Positions 36,784 to 46,396 are shown, counted from the stretch's first letter. The stretch: 64,000 nucleotides of DNA from an uncultured Clostridia bacterium (GCA_934129895.1 CAKOWY010000001.1:248001-312000); one strand, 5' to 3'. The notes: generated by a model not told the origin, from the letters alone. A program made the numbers and translations.

Positions 36784-37761
36784 TTATATAATCTTTAGTC
36801 CAATTATACAAGCTAATAATGTTATTATACTAAATGTCATTACAACTTGATTTTCTCTCCATCCTGATAATTCAAAATGATGATGAAGTGGTGCCATTTT
36901 AAATACTCTTTTTCCTGTTTTCTTGAATACTGCAACTTGAATAATTACTGATAATGTTTCCAAAACTGGTATAATTGCAATAATTAATAATAATAATGGC
37001 ATTTTTAAGTATAATGCAATTCCAGATACAACACCTCCTAAAAACAGTGAGCCTGTATCTCCCATAAATGCTTTTGCAGGATATATATTAAACATTAAAA
37101 ATCCTAATGTTGCGCCTATAACTATTGCACCAAACACTACTATTTCTTTTATTCCAAACATTGTTGCTATAATTGTTAAACATGTAATTATAATTGTACT
37201 TACACTTGATGATAATCCATCTATTCCATCTGTTAAGTTTATTGCATTTGTTGTTGCAAGTATTACTATAATTGCAAATGGTATATATAACCATATTGGC
37301 ATTGTTACATATTTATTAGCAAATGGTATATATGTTTCTGTCCCTATTTTTAGTCCCCATACTAAATATGCTACAAATGCAATTGATATTATAAGTAGTC
37401 CTAACATTTTTAGCTTTGGTTTTAATCCTTCTGTACTTTTTAGTACTAATTTTTTGAAATCGTCTATAAATCCTATAATTCCAAATCCTGTTGTTAAACA
37501 TAATATTGGAATTAAATGTTTTGCAAGATTTGCATCTTTCACTTTATAATACATATAAGCTACTATTGTTATAATTATTATACCTAACATTATAATAATT
37601 CCACCCATTGTTGGTGTTCCTTGTTTTTTTAAATGTGATTGTGGTCCATCTGTTCTTTCTATTTGACCTACTTTTAGTTTTCTTAATATTGGTACTATTA
37701 TTAATCCAAGCAGTACTGTTACTGCAAATGTTCCTAATAGCATTTTTGTTTGAAAATCCAC
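36784..37761 (-). CDS. mraY: Phospho-MurNAc-pentapeptide translocase
   Basis: About 325 residues, ten membrane segments. HLKKQGTPTMGG near the N-terminus, IDDFKK, then NLTDGIDGLSS (catalytic Asp region) and MAPLHHHFELSGW. Forms lipid I. Start: GTG at 37761 lies nine bases after AAAGG, whereas the TTG three codons earlier touches it. An internal ATG six codons later is also possible. Confidence 0.95.
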   Translation of the reverse strand: MDFQTKMLLGTFAVTVLLGLIIVPILRKLKVGQIERTDGPQSHLKKQGTPTMGGIIIMLGIIIITIVAYMYYKVKDANLAKHLIPILCLTTGFGIIGFIDDFKKLVLKSTEGLKPKLKMLGLLIISIAFVAYLVWGLKIGTETYIPFANKYVTMPIWLYIPFAIIVILATTNAINLTDGIDGLSSSVSTIIITCLTIIATMFGIKEIVVFGAIVIGATLGFLMFNIYPAKAFMGDTGSLFLGGVVSGIALYLKMPLLLLIIAIIPVLETLSVIIQVAVFKKTGKRVFKMAPLHHHFELSGWRENQVVMTFSIITLLACIIGLKII

Positions 37762-37787
37762 TTTTATCAACCTTTCTTCTGTTTTAT

Positions 37788-39251
37788 TTATCCTATAATT
37801 TCTTTTACTATTATTCTTTCGTCAAATGGATATTTTGTTCCATTTATTTCTTGATATGGTTCATGACCTTTTCCTGCAAGTACTATTATATCTAGTTTGT
37901 TTGCCATTTCTATTGCTTCTTTTATTGCTTCTTTTCTGTCTACTACTACTTTATATTTTCCGTTTGTTTTTTTCATTCCTTCTTCAATTTCTTTTACTAT
38001 TTCTTCAGGCTCTTCTGTACGAGGATTATCTGTTGTTATAAATGTAAAGTCTGCTATTTTTCCTGATATTTCTCCCATTAATGGTCTTTTTCCTTTATCT
38101 CTATCTCCTCCACATCCAAATACAGATATTACTCTTCCTCTTGTATAGCTTTTTACTGCTGATAATATATTTTGTAAACTTTCTGGTGAATGTGCATAAT
38201 CTATCATTATTGGTATTTCTTTTTTATTTGGTACCATTTCAGATCTTCCTGGTACTTTTATTTCTGCTAATGCTTCTATTACTTTGTCTGATGCTATTCC
38301 TAATTTTTTTGCTACACATATTGCTGCAAGTGCATTATATACACTAAATCTACCTGGAATATCTACTTTTACTCTTTCATTTCTGTCAGATACTTTTACT
38401 CTAAAATCTACATAAGAATTTGTTATTGTTATGTCTTTTGCTAATACTTCACAATAATTGTCTATTCCGTAAGTCATTATATTATTTTCTGGTAATAATC
38501 TTGGTATTTTTGATACTTGTAAATCATCAACATTTATTATTCCATTGTCACACATTTTGAATAGTTTTAATTTTGATTCAAAATAGTCTTTCATATCTGG
38601 ATGTTCTTTTTCACTAATATGATCTTCTGAAAAGTTTGTAAATACTACTATATCAAAATTGCATCCATCTACTCTATGTAGTTTTAAGCTTTGTGATGAT
38701 ACTTCCATTACTACATATTCAACACCTACTTCTACCATTTGTGCAAATGTTTTTTGTAATTCTATACTTTCTGGTGTTGTTCTTGCACTTTCTGATATCA
38801 TTTTTCCGTTTATATATGTTGCTATTGTTCCTATTAATCCAACTTTATGTCCTGCTTTTTCTAATATTTCTTTAATCATATATGTTGTTGTTGTTTTTCC
38901 TTTTGTTCCTGTTACTCCTATTAATTTGAATTTTCTTGATGGATTTCCGTAGAAATTGCAACTACATATTGCTAATGCTTCTCTTGTGTCTTTTGCCATA
39001 ATTATTGTTACATCTGCTGGTAATTTAATTTTTTTCAAGTCACAGCCTTCTTGAACCATTACTACTTTTGCTCCTGCTTCTATTGCATTGTTTATATAGT
39101 CATGACCGTCTACACTATAACCTTTTATTGCTATAAACATATATCCTTCTTTTATGTTTTTTGAGTTACTTTCTAGTCCTGTTATGTCTAAGTCAAGGTT
39201 TCCTTTTGCTTTTAGTCCTTCTAATCCTACTAATATTTTCTTTAATTCCAT
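37788..39251 (-). CDS. murE: UDP-MurNAc-tripeptide synthetase, probably meso-DAP type
   Basis: About 487 residues. ATP site GVTGTKGKTTTTYMIKE, SARTTPESIELQ, EVSSQSLKLHRVDG, and TTDNPRTEEPEEI. The DNPR motif is the mark of enzymes adding meso-diaminopimelate rather than Lys. First gene of the murE-mraY-ftsW-murG-kinase run. ATG 39251 has AAAAGGAG upstream; the 19-codon extension of the frame starts at a TTGACA and has no RBS. Confidence 0.95.
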   Translation of the reverse strand: MELKKILVGLEGLKAKGNLDLDITGLESNSKNIKEGYMFIAIKGYSVDGHDYINNAIEAGAKVVMVQEGCDLKKIKLPADVTIIMAKDTREALAICSCNFYGNPSRKFKLIGVTGTKGKTTTTYMIKEILEKAGHKVGLIGTIATYINGKMISESARTTPESIELQKTFAQMVEVGVEYVVMEVSSQSLKLHRVDGCNFDIVVFTNFSEDHISEKEHPDMKDYFESKLKLFKMCDNGIINVDDLQVSKIPRLLPENNIMTYGIDNYCEVLAKDITITNSYVDFRVKVSDRNERVKVDIPGRFSVYNALAAICVAKKLGIASDKVIEALAEIKVPGRSEMVPNKKEIPIMIDYAHSPESLQNILSAVKSYTRGRVISVFGCGGDRDKGKRPLMGEISGKIADFTFITTDNPRTEEPEEIVKEIEEGMKKTNGKYKVVVDRKEAIKEAIEMANKLDIIVLAGKGHEPYQEINGTKYPFDERIIVKEIIG

Positions 39252-39373
39252 ATTTTTCTCCTTTTGCCTACTCTTTTTTATAGGCTCTAATATAAGGGAT
39301 TTTGTCAATTGCCATTCCTCCCATTATCGCATACATTATATAACTATTTTTTTATTTTGTATAGTAAATTCTA

Positions 39374-39414
39374 AAAAATCACTTAATAAATTTTATTAAG
39401 TGATTTTTTGTTTT
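39374..39414 (-). terminator. Terminator after porB
   Basis: On the - strand: AATCACTTAATAAA / TTTATTAAGTGATT followed by TTTTT. Confidence 0.85.
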
Positions 39415-39422
39415 ATTCATTA

Positions 39423-40373
39423 TTATTTATTAGTAATTTCTTCTAATTCCAAAAGTTCATTCCATCTCTTATCAACTTCTTTTTGGAATTCTTCTATCAT
39501 CCACTCATTTCCAGGTTTAAACATGTGTTTAAAACGTTTTTGTGGACGTAAGAATTCTTCTACTGGTAATTTTTTTGCTGGTTTATATGTTATATGATAT
39601 TTTCCATCAACAACTTCATATAATGGCCAATAACATGTATCTGCAGCTAATTTATTGATTTTCATTAAATCTTCTGTTGCATATCCCCAACCTCTTGGAC
39701 ATGGTGCCATAACATTTAAAAATGCTGGTCCTTTTGTATAAATTGCTTTTTCAGATTTTTCATATAAATCTTTAAAATTTGTCATCGCAAGTGTTTGTGC
39801 AACATAAGGAATATGGTGATCTGCCATGATTTTTGTTAAATCTTTTCTTATTTGCATCTTTCCAGGAATAACTTTTCCTGCTGGTGATGTTGTTGTGTCA
39901 GCAAATTTTGGAGTTGCTGATGATCTTTGAATTCCTGTGTTCATATATGCTCCATTATCATAACATACATAAACCATATCATGTCCTCTTTCCATTGCTC
40001 CTGATAAACTTTGTAAACCTATATCATAAGTTCCACCATCTCCACCAAATGCTATAAATTTTGTGTCTTTATCTTGTGGTAATTTTCCTTGTTTTTTTAA
40101 GGCTTTATATGCCGCTTCTGCACCAGAACATGTTGCACCAGCATTTTCAAATGCTGTGTGTATAAATGAATCTGTCCATGCTGTATATGGATATATAAAT
40201 GTTGATACTTCCATACATCCAGTTGCATTTGCTATAACAGCATGATCTTCTGGTTTTAATGCTCTTAATACCATTCTTGCTACTACTGGGGCTCCACATC
40301 CTGCACACATTCTGTGTCCTTCTGTGAATCTTGATGGCTTTTCTGCCATTATCTTCTTTAAATCATAAGCCAT
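39423..40373 (-). CDS. porB: 2-oxoacid:ferredoxin oxidoreductase, beta subunit (TPP-binding)
   Basis: 316 residues. CAGCGAP near residue 24 and further Cys for the proximal cluster; the TPP motif starts FGGDGGTYDIG and ends with YDNGAYMNTG; PCPRGW follows. Oxidises pyruvate (or a related 2-oxoacid) to acyl-CoA, CO2 and reduced ferredoxin. Last gene of porCDAB, one base after porA. Substrate is most likely pyruvate, but the four-subunit form also occurs with branched-chain oxoacids. Confidence 0.93.
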   Translation of the reverse strand: MAYDLKKIMAEKPSRFTEGHRMCAGCGAPVVARMVLRALKPEDHAVIANATGCMEVSTFIYPYTAWTDSFIHTAFENAGATCSGAEAAYKALKKQGKLPQDKDTKFIAFGGDGGTYDIGLQSLSGAMERGHDMVYVCYDNGAYMNTGIQRSSATPKFADTTTSPAGKVIPGKMQIRKDLTKIMADHHIPYVAQTLAMTNFKDLYEKSEKAIYTKGPAFLNVMAPCPRGWGYATEDLMKINKLAADTCYWPLYEVVDGKYHITYKPAKKLPVEEFLRPQKRFKHMFKPGNEWMIEEFQKEVDKRWNELLELEEITNK

Positions 40374-40374
40374 T

Positions 40375-41565
40375 TTATTCTTCCCCCTTTCTTAGTCCTA
40401 AATATCTATATGGATTTCCTGTCTCTCCTGTTTTTACTATTTCTTGTAAATCTTTATATACAGATTCTATTTGCATTGTTGTTGTATCTCTTCCACCAAT
40501 TCCATAAATATAATTTACCATTGGTACTTGTTTTTTATTAACATACATTGCTGATGTTACATCTTCAAATAATGCTCCACCTGCTGCATTTAATGAATCT
40601 GCTTTATCAAGTATTGCTACTGCTTTTAATCCTTGTAATGCTTCTGCAATTTCTTCTGCTGGGAATGGTCTAAACATTCTTAATTTTAATAATCCTGCTT
40701 TTACACCTTTTTCTCTTAATTCATCAACAACTGCTTTTGTTGTTCCTGCTGTTGAATTCATACATACTATTGCTATTTCTGCATCATCTAATTTATATTT
40801 TTCAAAGAATTCATATTTTCTTCCTGTCCATTTTTCAAATTCTTCTGCAACTTCTTTTATTACTTTTTTAGCATTTTTCATTGCTTCTGCTTGTTGAGCC
40901 TTATGTTCAAATAAATATGCTTGCAAATCTAATGGTCCAATTGCTATTGGCTCTTTATCATTTAATAAATAATGTTCTGGTTTATATTGTCCAACAAATT
41001 TCTTTACTTCTTCATCATTTTCTAATTCAATATTTTCAATTGAATGTGATGTAATAAATCCATCTTGGCATACCATTACTGGTAATTGAACATCTTTATG
41101 TTCTGCAATTCTATGTGCCATTAACATATTATCATAAGCTTCTTGGTTATTTTCTGAAAATAACATTATCCATCCAGCATCTCTTACTCCCATTGCATCT
41201 GAATGATCATTATGGATATTTAATGGTCCTGAAACTGCTCTATTTACTAATGCCATTACTATTGGTAATCTTAAACTTGATGCTATATATATCATTTCCC
41301 ACATTAATGATAATCCGTTTGCAGATGTAGCTGTCATTGCTCTTGCTCCAGCAGCTTCTGCACCAATTGTTGCAGACATTGCACTATGTTCACTTTCAAC
41401 TGCAACAAATTCTGTATCTACTTCTCCATTTGATACAAATGTTGAAAAATATTGTGGTATTTCTGTAGATGGTGTAATTGGGAATGCTGCAACTACATCT
41501 GGATTTATTTGTTTCATTGCTATTGCTGTTGCTTCATTTCCGCTTAATCTTTCTCTTATACTCAT
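40375..41565 (-). CDS. porA: 2-oxoacid:ferredoxin oxidoreductase, alpha subunit
   Basis: 396 residues. Starts SIRERLSGNEATAIAMKQ, then AAFPITPSTEIPQYFS and EHSAMSATIGAEAAGARA, and PIVMALVNRAVSGPLNIHND, all typical of PorA. Domain II near the C-terminus (VAILDKADSLNAAGG) contacts CoA. RBS AAAGGA. Third in porCDAB. Confidence 0.94.
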   Translation of the reverse strand: MSIRERLSGNEATAIAMKQINPDVVAAFPITPSTEIPQYFSTFVSNGEVDTEFVAVESEHSAMSATIGAEAAGARAMTATSANGLSLMWEMIYIASSLRLPIVMALVNRAVSGPLNIHNDHSDAMGVRDAGWIMLFSENNQEAYDNMLMAHRIAEHKDVQLPVMVCQDGFITSHSIENIELENDEEVKKFVGQYKPEHYLLNDKEPIAIGPLDLQAYLFEHKAQQAEAMKNAKKVIKEVAEEFEKWTGRKYEFFEKYKLDDAEIAIVCMNSTAGTTKAVVDELREKGVKAGLLKLRMFRPFPAEEIAEALQGLKAVAILDKADSLNAAGGALFEDVTSAMYVNKKQVPMVNYIYGIGGRDTTTMQIESVYKDLQEIVKTGETGNPYRYLGLRKGEE

Positions 41566-41599
41566 TTTTTTATTTCCTTTCTAAATTTTGATTTTTTTA

Positions 41600-41890
41600 T
41601 TATTCAACTTTCATTTCTATTGCTTTAAATGGACATACTTGTGCACATACTCCACATCCTTTACAATAGTCAAAATCTGTTTCTGTTCTTTTACAATCTT
41701 TTCCTACTGGTATTGAATTATCTGGACATACTGCAAAACATAATCCACATTGTTTACACTTTTCTTCATACCATACAGGTTTCATACTTCTCCAGTCACC
41801 TGTTTTAAATTCTCTTGCATTTCCTGCACAATATATGTTTCCACCAATTGTTAAGTCTTTCATTGGTGTTTCTTTGTTTATTTCTGTCAT
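41600..41890 (-). CDS. porD: 2-oxoacid:ferredoxin oxidoreductase, delta subunit (2[4Fe-4S])
   Basis: 96 residues. Two ferredoxin motifs: CKQCGLCFAVCPDN (about 46-59) and CKGCGVCAQVCPF (about 76-88), giving two [4Fe-4S] clusters that pass electrons from the TPP site to ferredoxin. RBS AGGAGGGC before the ATG. Confidence 0.95.
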   Translation of the reverse strand: MTEINKETPMKDLTIGGNIYCAGNAREFKTGDWRSMKPVWYEEKCKQCGLCFAVCPDNSIPVGKDCKRTETDFDYCKGCGVCAQVCPFKAIEMKVE

Positions 41891-41912
41891 CTTTCAGCCC
41901 TCCTTTTTTATT

Positions 41913-42494
41913 TTATTGGATTTTTGTTACTTCTTTTAATGCTAATTCTAATGCTTTCATATTTCCTTCTATAACTTCTGGCTTTTTAGCAAATTTGTGT
42001 TTGAATGAACCTTTCATATCTTCTAAAAATGCTTCATCACTCATTATTCCTGTTACTTTTACAATTGCTGCAAGCATTGGTGTATTAGGAAAATATTTTC
42101 CTAATGTTTCTTCTGACACTTTTCTTGCATCTATTGTATAAATATTTCCATCATATCCATTTAATTTTTCTTTTAAATATTCTGGTGATTTTGTAGTATT
42201 TATTACTATTGCTCCTTCTTTTTTTAGCCCTGCAGTTACTGGTACACTTTCTAGTAATGTATCGTCTACAACTACTACATAATTTGGCTCATATATATTA
42301 CTATGTATTGTTATTGGTTTATCACTTATTCTATTATAGGCTGTTATTGGTGCTCCCATTCTTTCTGGTCCATATTCTGGAAATCCTTGAATGTATTTTC
42401 CTGTATTAAATGCTGCATCAGCAAGTAATAATGATGCTGTTTTTGCTCCTTGTCCGCCTCTACCATGCCATCTAATTTCTATTAAATTGTTCAT
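41913..42494 (-). CDS. porC: 2-oxoacid:ferredoxin oxidoreductase, gamma subunit
   Basis: 193 residues. IRWHGRGGQGAKTASLLLAD at the N-terminus, then FPEYGPERMGAPITAYNRIS, the PorC marks. First gene of porCDAB (order gamma, delta, alpha, beta), with AAAGGAGG before the ATG and a near-consensus promoter at 42543-42571. Confidence 0.95.
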   Translation of the reverse strand: MNNLIEIRWHGRGGQGAKTASLLLADAAFNTGKYIQGFPEYGPERMGAPITAYNRISDKPITIHSNIYEPNYVVVVDDTLLESVPVTAGLKKEGAIVINTTKSPEYLKEKLNGYDGNIYTIDARKVSEETLGKYFPNTPMLAAIVKVTGIMSDEAFLEDMKGSFKHKFAKKPEVIEGNMKALELALKEVTKIQ

Positions 42495-42542
42495 GTTTTT
42501 CCTCCTTTAATTTCTATATTATATATAGAATTTACTTCATAA

Positions 42543-42571
42543 AGTATATTCTCTTTTACATTTATTGTCAA
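42543..42571 (-). promoter_or_regulatory. Promoter of porCDAB
   Basis: TTGACA (42571-42566), 17-bp spacer, TATACT (42548-42543), read on the - strand; about 50 bases upstream of porC. Confidence 0.75.
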
Positions 42572-42681
42572 GTTAATTTTACGACCAAAAGGTCAAAAAA
42601 ATAAACAAAAAACCATTATTCTAACAGTTTCTTGTCTACTACTTCGGTCATATTAAATACAACTAATTTATTTTTTATTAG

Positions 42682-43326
42682 TTATTGTAATGCTTTTATT
42701 TCTTCTCTTAATTCTGCTATTCTCCCTTTTCTACTTTTTATTTGTTCACTTATCCTTTCTATTTCAACCATAAAACAAACTTCATCTTGTGAGCTTTCGT
42801 AAAATTCTGCGTTTTTTTCAAAGAATATGTCTATAACTCTTCCTATATTTAAATCTTTTAAACCGTTATCATATACTAATCCACGTACATTAGAATATTC
42901 AACCAACTGATAAAAAAAACAATATTTAGGTCCTTTGCACCTCTTTTTTAAGTATTGTTTGTCACAACCTACATTTTTTTTACCATAATCACATTTTATT
43001 TCTTCTATGTTTATATATAAATCTAATGGATTACATATACGTGAATTTTTTCGCAAAACTTCGTCAAGAGATAATCTCATACTTGTTATTCCTTCTTGCA
43101 TTCCACAAGGAGGAATTAATAAAAGTTCCTGTTTATTTTCTTCATCTGCCAATCTCCATTCTATACTGCCATTTGTTTCCGGACATTTTAATTCCAAATT
43201 TTTATGTTGCTTTAAAATTTCATATAAACTTATCCTTGGCTCAATTTTAGAACAAAACGGACATAGAAAACTAGATATATCAAATGCCCTTATGAATACT
43301 CTTTCTGAATTAAGAATATCATTCAT
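42682..43326 (-). CDS. Unrecognised Cys-rich protein (paralog of next gene), 214 residues
   Basis: Not recognised. Two Cys clusters: FLCPFCSK (about 20-27) and CDYGKKNVGCDKQYLKKRC (about 120-138) followed by KYCFF. The C-terminal 35 residues form a coiled coil. The same order, FLCPYCGK then CDKYNCANRKYC, occurs in the gene at 43319, which it overlaps by eight bases, so the pair probably arose by duplication and may act as a heteromer with zinc sites. No membrane segment. Confidence 0.55.
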   Translation of the reverse strand: MNDILNSERVFIRAFDISSFLCPFCSKIEPRISLYEILKQHKNLELKCPETNGSIEWRLADEENKQELLLIPPCGMQEGITSMRLSLDEVLRKNSRICNPLDLYINIEEIKCDYGKKNVGCDKQYLKKRCKGPKYCFFYQLVEYSNVRGLVYDNGLKDLNIGRVIDIFFEKNAEFYESSQDEVCFMVEIERISEQIKSRKGRIAELREEIKALQ

Positions 43327-44128
43327 TATCTGAATCCTCTTTCATAAATATGATATTTCTCTTACTCGAATATTTTTTCATAGGTTGTATTATTGGTTGT
43401 TCTGTAGGAACTTTATCTTTTTGACTTTGATTAGATACCTTCTTTCTTTTGGTCGAAGTTGATGACTTTTTACTTTTTGGGCTTTTAGCAACACTAGTTT
43501 TTTGAATCTCCTCTTTTTGAACTTGTTTAGACTCATCTACTTGTGAATTGATCTTTTCTTTTTCTTGAGCTTCCTTTTTTAATATTGCTAATTGACTCTC
43601 TAATTCTTGTTCTTCTATCTTTAATCTTTCTTCCTCTTTTCTTAATCTTTCAAGATAAAAAGTAGTTGAACATTGTTTATATTCTTCTGGATCAAATTCA
43701 AATGCCAATTGTATTGTTCTTGGTGATTTACAATACTTTCGATTTGCACAATTGTATTTATCACATTTTAAAGCTTTAGGAATAAGATATACTCTTGGTT
43801 CATCTGGTGCTTCTTTGATATCATATCCAGATTGATATACTGATAAACAACAATTTTTAAAGCAAATTTTTGCATAAATACATGGCAAAAATAAGCCTGC
43901 TCCTTCTGAATAAGCTAATTTTATTACTAGATAAACTCCAGCTTCATACTCCTCCTCTGAAATTTCATCACAACTCAAATAAATTTTAAATTCATTGTAA
44001 CGATCTGAAATATAACGTGAACTGTACTGCCCTTCAATTGAACTTATTCTTGAATTCCAATCATGCCATTTTCCACAGTAAGGACATAAAAATCGCTTGA
44101 TTTTGCAATTCAATAAACTTATATTCAT
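43319..44128 (-). CDS. Unrecognised Cys-rich protein with basic coiled-coil tail, 269 residues
   Basis: Not recognised. FLCPYCGKWHDW near the N-terminus, paired Cys (KICFKNCCLS) in the middle, CDKYNCANRKYC at about 139-150, then a long helix (175-225) and a Lys/Ser-rich tail (225-262). ATG 44128 is chosen because GGAGG lies seven bases upstream and the product then aligns with its neighbour from the N-terminus; the longer frame needs a TTG without an RBS. Possible nucleic-acid or protein-binding zinc protein. Confidence 0.55.
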   Translation of the reverse strand: MNISLLNCKIKRFLCPYCGKWHDWNSRISSIEGQYSSRYISDRYNEFKIYLSCDEISEEEYEAGVYLVIKLAYSEGAGLFLPCIYAKICFKNCCLSVYQSGYDIKEAPDEPRVYLIPKALKCDKYNCANRKYCKSPRTIQLAFEFDPEEYKQCSTTFYLERLRKEEERLKIEEQELESQLAILKKEAQEKEKINSQVDESKQVQKEEIQKTSVAKSPKSKKSSTSTKRKKVSNQSQKDKVPTEQPIIQPMKKYSSKRNIIFMKEDSDNE

Positions 44129-44256
44129 TCTGCTTCCTCCATAACTAATATTTCTCATTTGTAAAGTATCATCTAAGCTACTTATCTCAGACAATTCTTA
44201 CATTTTTTCAGCGCATGTTATATTACAATTTTGATATTTTGCAAATCTATTATGTT

Positions 44257-44307
44257 TATTCAAAAAATAAAGATAAGTTATAAAACTTTTGATTTTACTA
44301 ACTTATC
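44257..44307 (-). terminator. Terminator after the 346-residue gene
   Basis: On the - strand: GATAAGTTA / TAACTTATC with an 18-base loop then TTTATTTTTT. It overlaps the stop codon at 44303. Confidence 0.65.
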
Positions 44308-45343
44308 TACTTTCATCTTTTTTTCCCATATTTTCTAATCTTTGTATCCAATGTTGATTTTCATCTTCCATCTGTATTCCAATTTTAAATGCTTCTTCTT
44401 CATCTCTAATTAAATCACTAGGATTATCTTTCTTTTTACTACAATTAAAACTATTATACATTTCTATAGCTAAACTTTTTAAATCTCCATATTGATTATT
44501 TTTATATTTTAAATGTTTTATATTTTCTCTTACATCTTCAAAAAGACATCTACTAGTATTTGTATGCTCTCTTTTGGTATATACTAAAAATTCAAATTCT
44601 GCTACACTAGATTTTTTAGATATTTTTAATCCTGTTTGATATATATGAAGAATGAAATTGGCTATACCTAAAAATTGTTGTATAGGTATTATTTTTGAAC
44701 TTGAATAAAATCTATATACATTTTTTTTATTTCTTCCATTAGCTTCTATTGTTCTAACAGCTATTATTGAAATATTCCTTCCTTTTTCTATAACTATTCC
44801 ATCTTTACAAATATCCATAGGTCCTGATTTTCTTATCAAACTTGATACTTTGTTATTTGAAAATTCAAATTGCGTAACATATTTTTTTGATTCTAAAACA
44901 ATATGCCCTATTTCATACCATAATCCATTACTAGAATAATCAAAAACGCTTTTTTTGCTATTTCCAAATGGAAGTGTTTGTATTGCTTTTTCAATTCTTT
45001 CTTCATTAACTTTCTTCCCAGATTCTTGAACTAACAGCATTTTTTCTAAATCTTCATCACTTAGTTTTTGTCCTAGAACTTTTTCTAAAATAGCACTATA
45101 TATTTCAAGTTTTCTATTTAATACTTCATTCTTTTTAGCTAGTGCCCTAATTCTTGCTATTTCTAAATTTCTCTCATCAATTGATGCATTTATTTCATTA
45201 ATTTTTTGATTTATTTCTTGCTCCTTTTGTAGTGTTTCTTTTCTTACTTGTTCTTCCGCTTCTCTTCTCAACCTTTCAGAAATCGTCTCTTCACTTGACA
45301 CTTGTTTAGAATCTACTTCAGGATAAATTGTTCTTTTTTTCAT
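44303..45343 (-). CDS. Unrecognised protein with N-terminal coiled coil, 346 residues
   Basis: Not recognised. Residues 20-85 form a charged coiled coil (ERLRREAEEQVRKETLQKEQ). Residues 130-260 look like a mixed alpha/beta domain with SNGLWYEIGHIVLESKKYV and YRFYSSSKIIPIQQFLGI. No signal or membrane segment. AGAGGT precedes the ATG. Eleven bases after the 211-residue gene and so in the same operon. Confidence 0.5.
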   Translation of the reverse strand: MKKRTIYPEVDSKQVSSEETISERLRREAEEQVRKETLQKEQEINQKINEINASIDERNLEIARIRALAKKNEVLNRKLEIYSAILEKVLGQKLSDEDLEKMLLVQESGKKVNEERIEKAIQTLPFGNSKKSVFDYSSNGLWYEIGHIVLESKKYVTQFEFSNNKVSSLIRKSGPMDICKDGIVIEKGRNISIIAVRTIEANGRNKKNVYRFYSSSKIIPIQQFLGIANFILHIYQTGLKISKKSSVAEFEFLVYTKREHTNTSRCLFEDVRENIKHLKYKNNQYGDLKSLAIEMYNSFNCSKKKDNPSDLIRDEEEAFKIGIQMEDENQHWIQRLENMGKKDESR

Positions 45344-45354
45344 TTTTTACCTCT

Positions 45355-45990
45355 TTATTCCAATTCCATATATTCTGATTCTTCTTCTTCAATAACTTCC
45401 ATTAATTGCTCTGACCAAAATTCTAATTCTCCTATATAATAATTTAATATTTTCTCCATAAGCTGCACATTAATTGTATTATAATGTTTTTGAATTAATT
45501 GTTGTATTTGATTAGCTTTTTCTGTTGTTATCGGATATTTTGATAAAAAGTCTACATCATATTCATTTAAAATACGATTTCGTAATAAATTCACTCTTTC
45601 AAACATATCATAATAAATTCCACACTTGTTTCCACATTCTAAATAATACACTATAGTGTCTATAGTCCATCTATTTCTAAGTAATGCCACAATTGTTCTT
45701 TCAGAAGACATTTCATGAGTAAATTTTTTTAATTCTTCCAAAACTTCTGAATTTTTTTCACCATAAGCTTGACTTAATTTATTTTTTATTTTTAATTTTG
45801 ACTTTTTTTTGGCTATCTTCTTTCTATATTTAGCAATTTCTTTTATGAAATCTAAATATTCTCTTGTTTGCTCTTGATCAATATGTTTTGAAATTGTGTC
45901 AACAACTCCTTTTATAATTGCATCATTTTCTGCTAAGATTTTTTCCTCATTTTCAATCTTTTCTTGACTTTCTTTTGATATGCGCTTCAT
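45355..45990 (-). CDS. Unrecognised helical protein, 211 residues
   Basis: Not recognised. Almost all helical: a Lys/Glu-rich first half (KKKSKLKIKNKLSQAYG), then VALLRNRWTIDTIVYYLECG and an acidic end (EEEESEYMELE). The segment RNRWTIDTIVYYLE suggests a small DNA- or protein-binding helix bundle, unproven. ATG 45990 is chosen for AGAGGGG upstream. Confidence 0.5.
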   Translation of the reverse strand: MKRISKESQEKIENEEKILAENDAIIKGVVDTISKHIDQEQTREYLDFIKEIAKYRKKIAKKKSKLKIKNKLSQAYGEKNSEVLEELKKFTHEMSSERTIVALLRNRWTIDTIVYYLECGNKCGIYYDMFERVNLLRNRILNEYDVDFLSKYPITTEKANQIQQLIQKHYNTINVQLMEKILNYYIGELEFWSEQLMEVIEEEESEYMELE

Positions 45991-46119
45991 TTTTGCCCCT
46001 CTCATATTTTTAACATAATATCTCTCCAGTTATTTAATTCTTCGTTTATGATTCTATATACATTTATTATTTGAATATTTATATTCTTATTCATTACAAT
46101 TTCTGTATTTGTGACTTTT

Positions 46120-46305
46120 TTATTTTGATATGCATATTTTAACATTCCGCTTTGCTCTTAATTCATTTTGAATTTGTTTTATTTCTTGAAAATCTTCTTT
46201 TGTCATTTGTAATATTTCTTTATTAGACATATATTGTGATAATATTTCTATTTTTTCTATATAACCTAAAATTTTTTTATAATTGTTTATATTTTCTTTT
46301 TCCAT
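46120..46305 (-). CDS. Small helical protein, 61 residues
   Basis: Not recognised. MEKENINNYKKILGYIEKIE, then YMSNKEILQMTKEDFQEI; helical throughout. A weak RBS (GGAAAGAG) is present and a near-perfect promoter at 46368-46396 points at it, so it likely opens the transcript of the 216-346 gene group. Confidence 0.45.
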   Translation of the reverse strand: MEKENINNYKKILGYIEKIEILSQYMSNKEILQMTKEDFQEIKQIQNELRAKRNVKICISK

Positions 46306-46367
46306 TATTAAAATCTCTTTCCATAATTTTTTATTTTAGGCTTAATTGCCAGCTCAAAAGTAACATA

Positions 46368-46396
46368 ATTATATAACAATAATATAAAATTGTCAA
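46368..46396 (-). promoter_or_regulatory. Consensus promoter for the 46.3-44.3 kb gene group
   Basis: TTGACA (46396-46391), 17-bp spacer, TATAAT (46373-46368), read on the - strand. The -35 begins right after the T-run of the upstream terminator. Confidence 0.7.

Noticed and set aside
39252..39308. TTGACA upstream of murE as a promoter
   Set aside because: No acceptable -10 at 16-18 bp; it is only a partial match.
42572..42681. Terminator between the 214-residue gene and the por promoter
   Set aside because: Only short A-U stems (AACTAAT/ATTAGTT) without a T-run; not supported.
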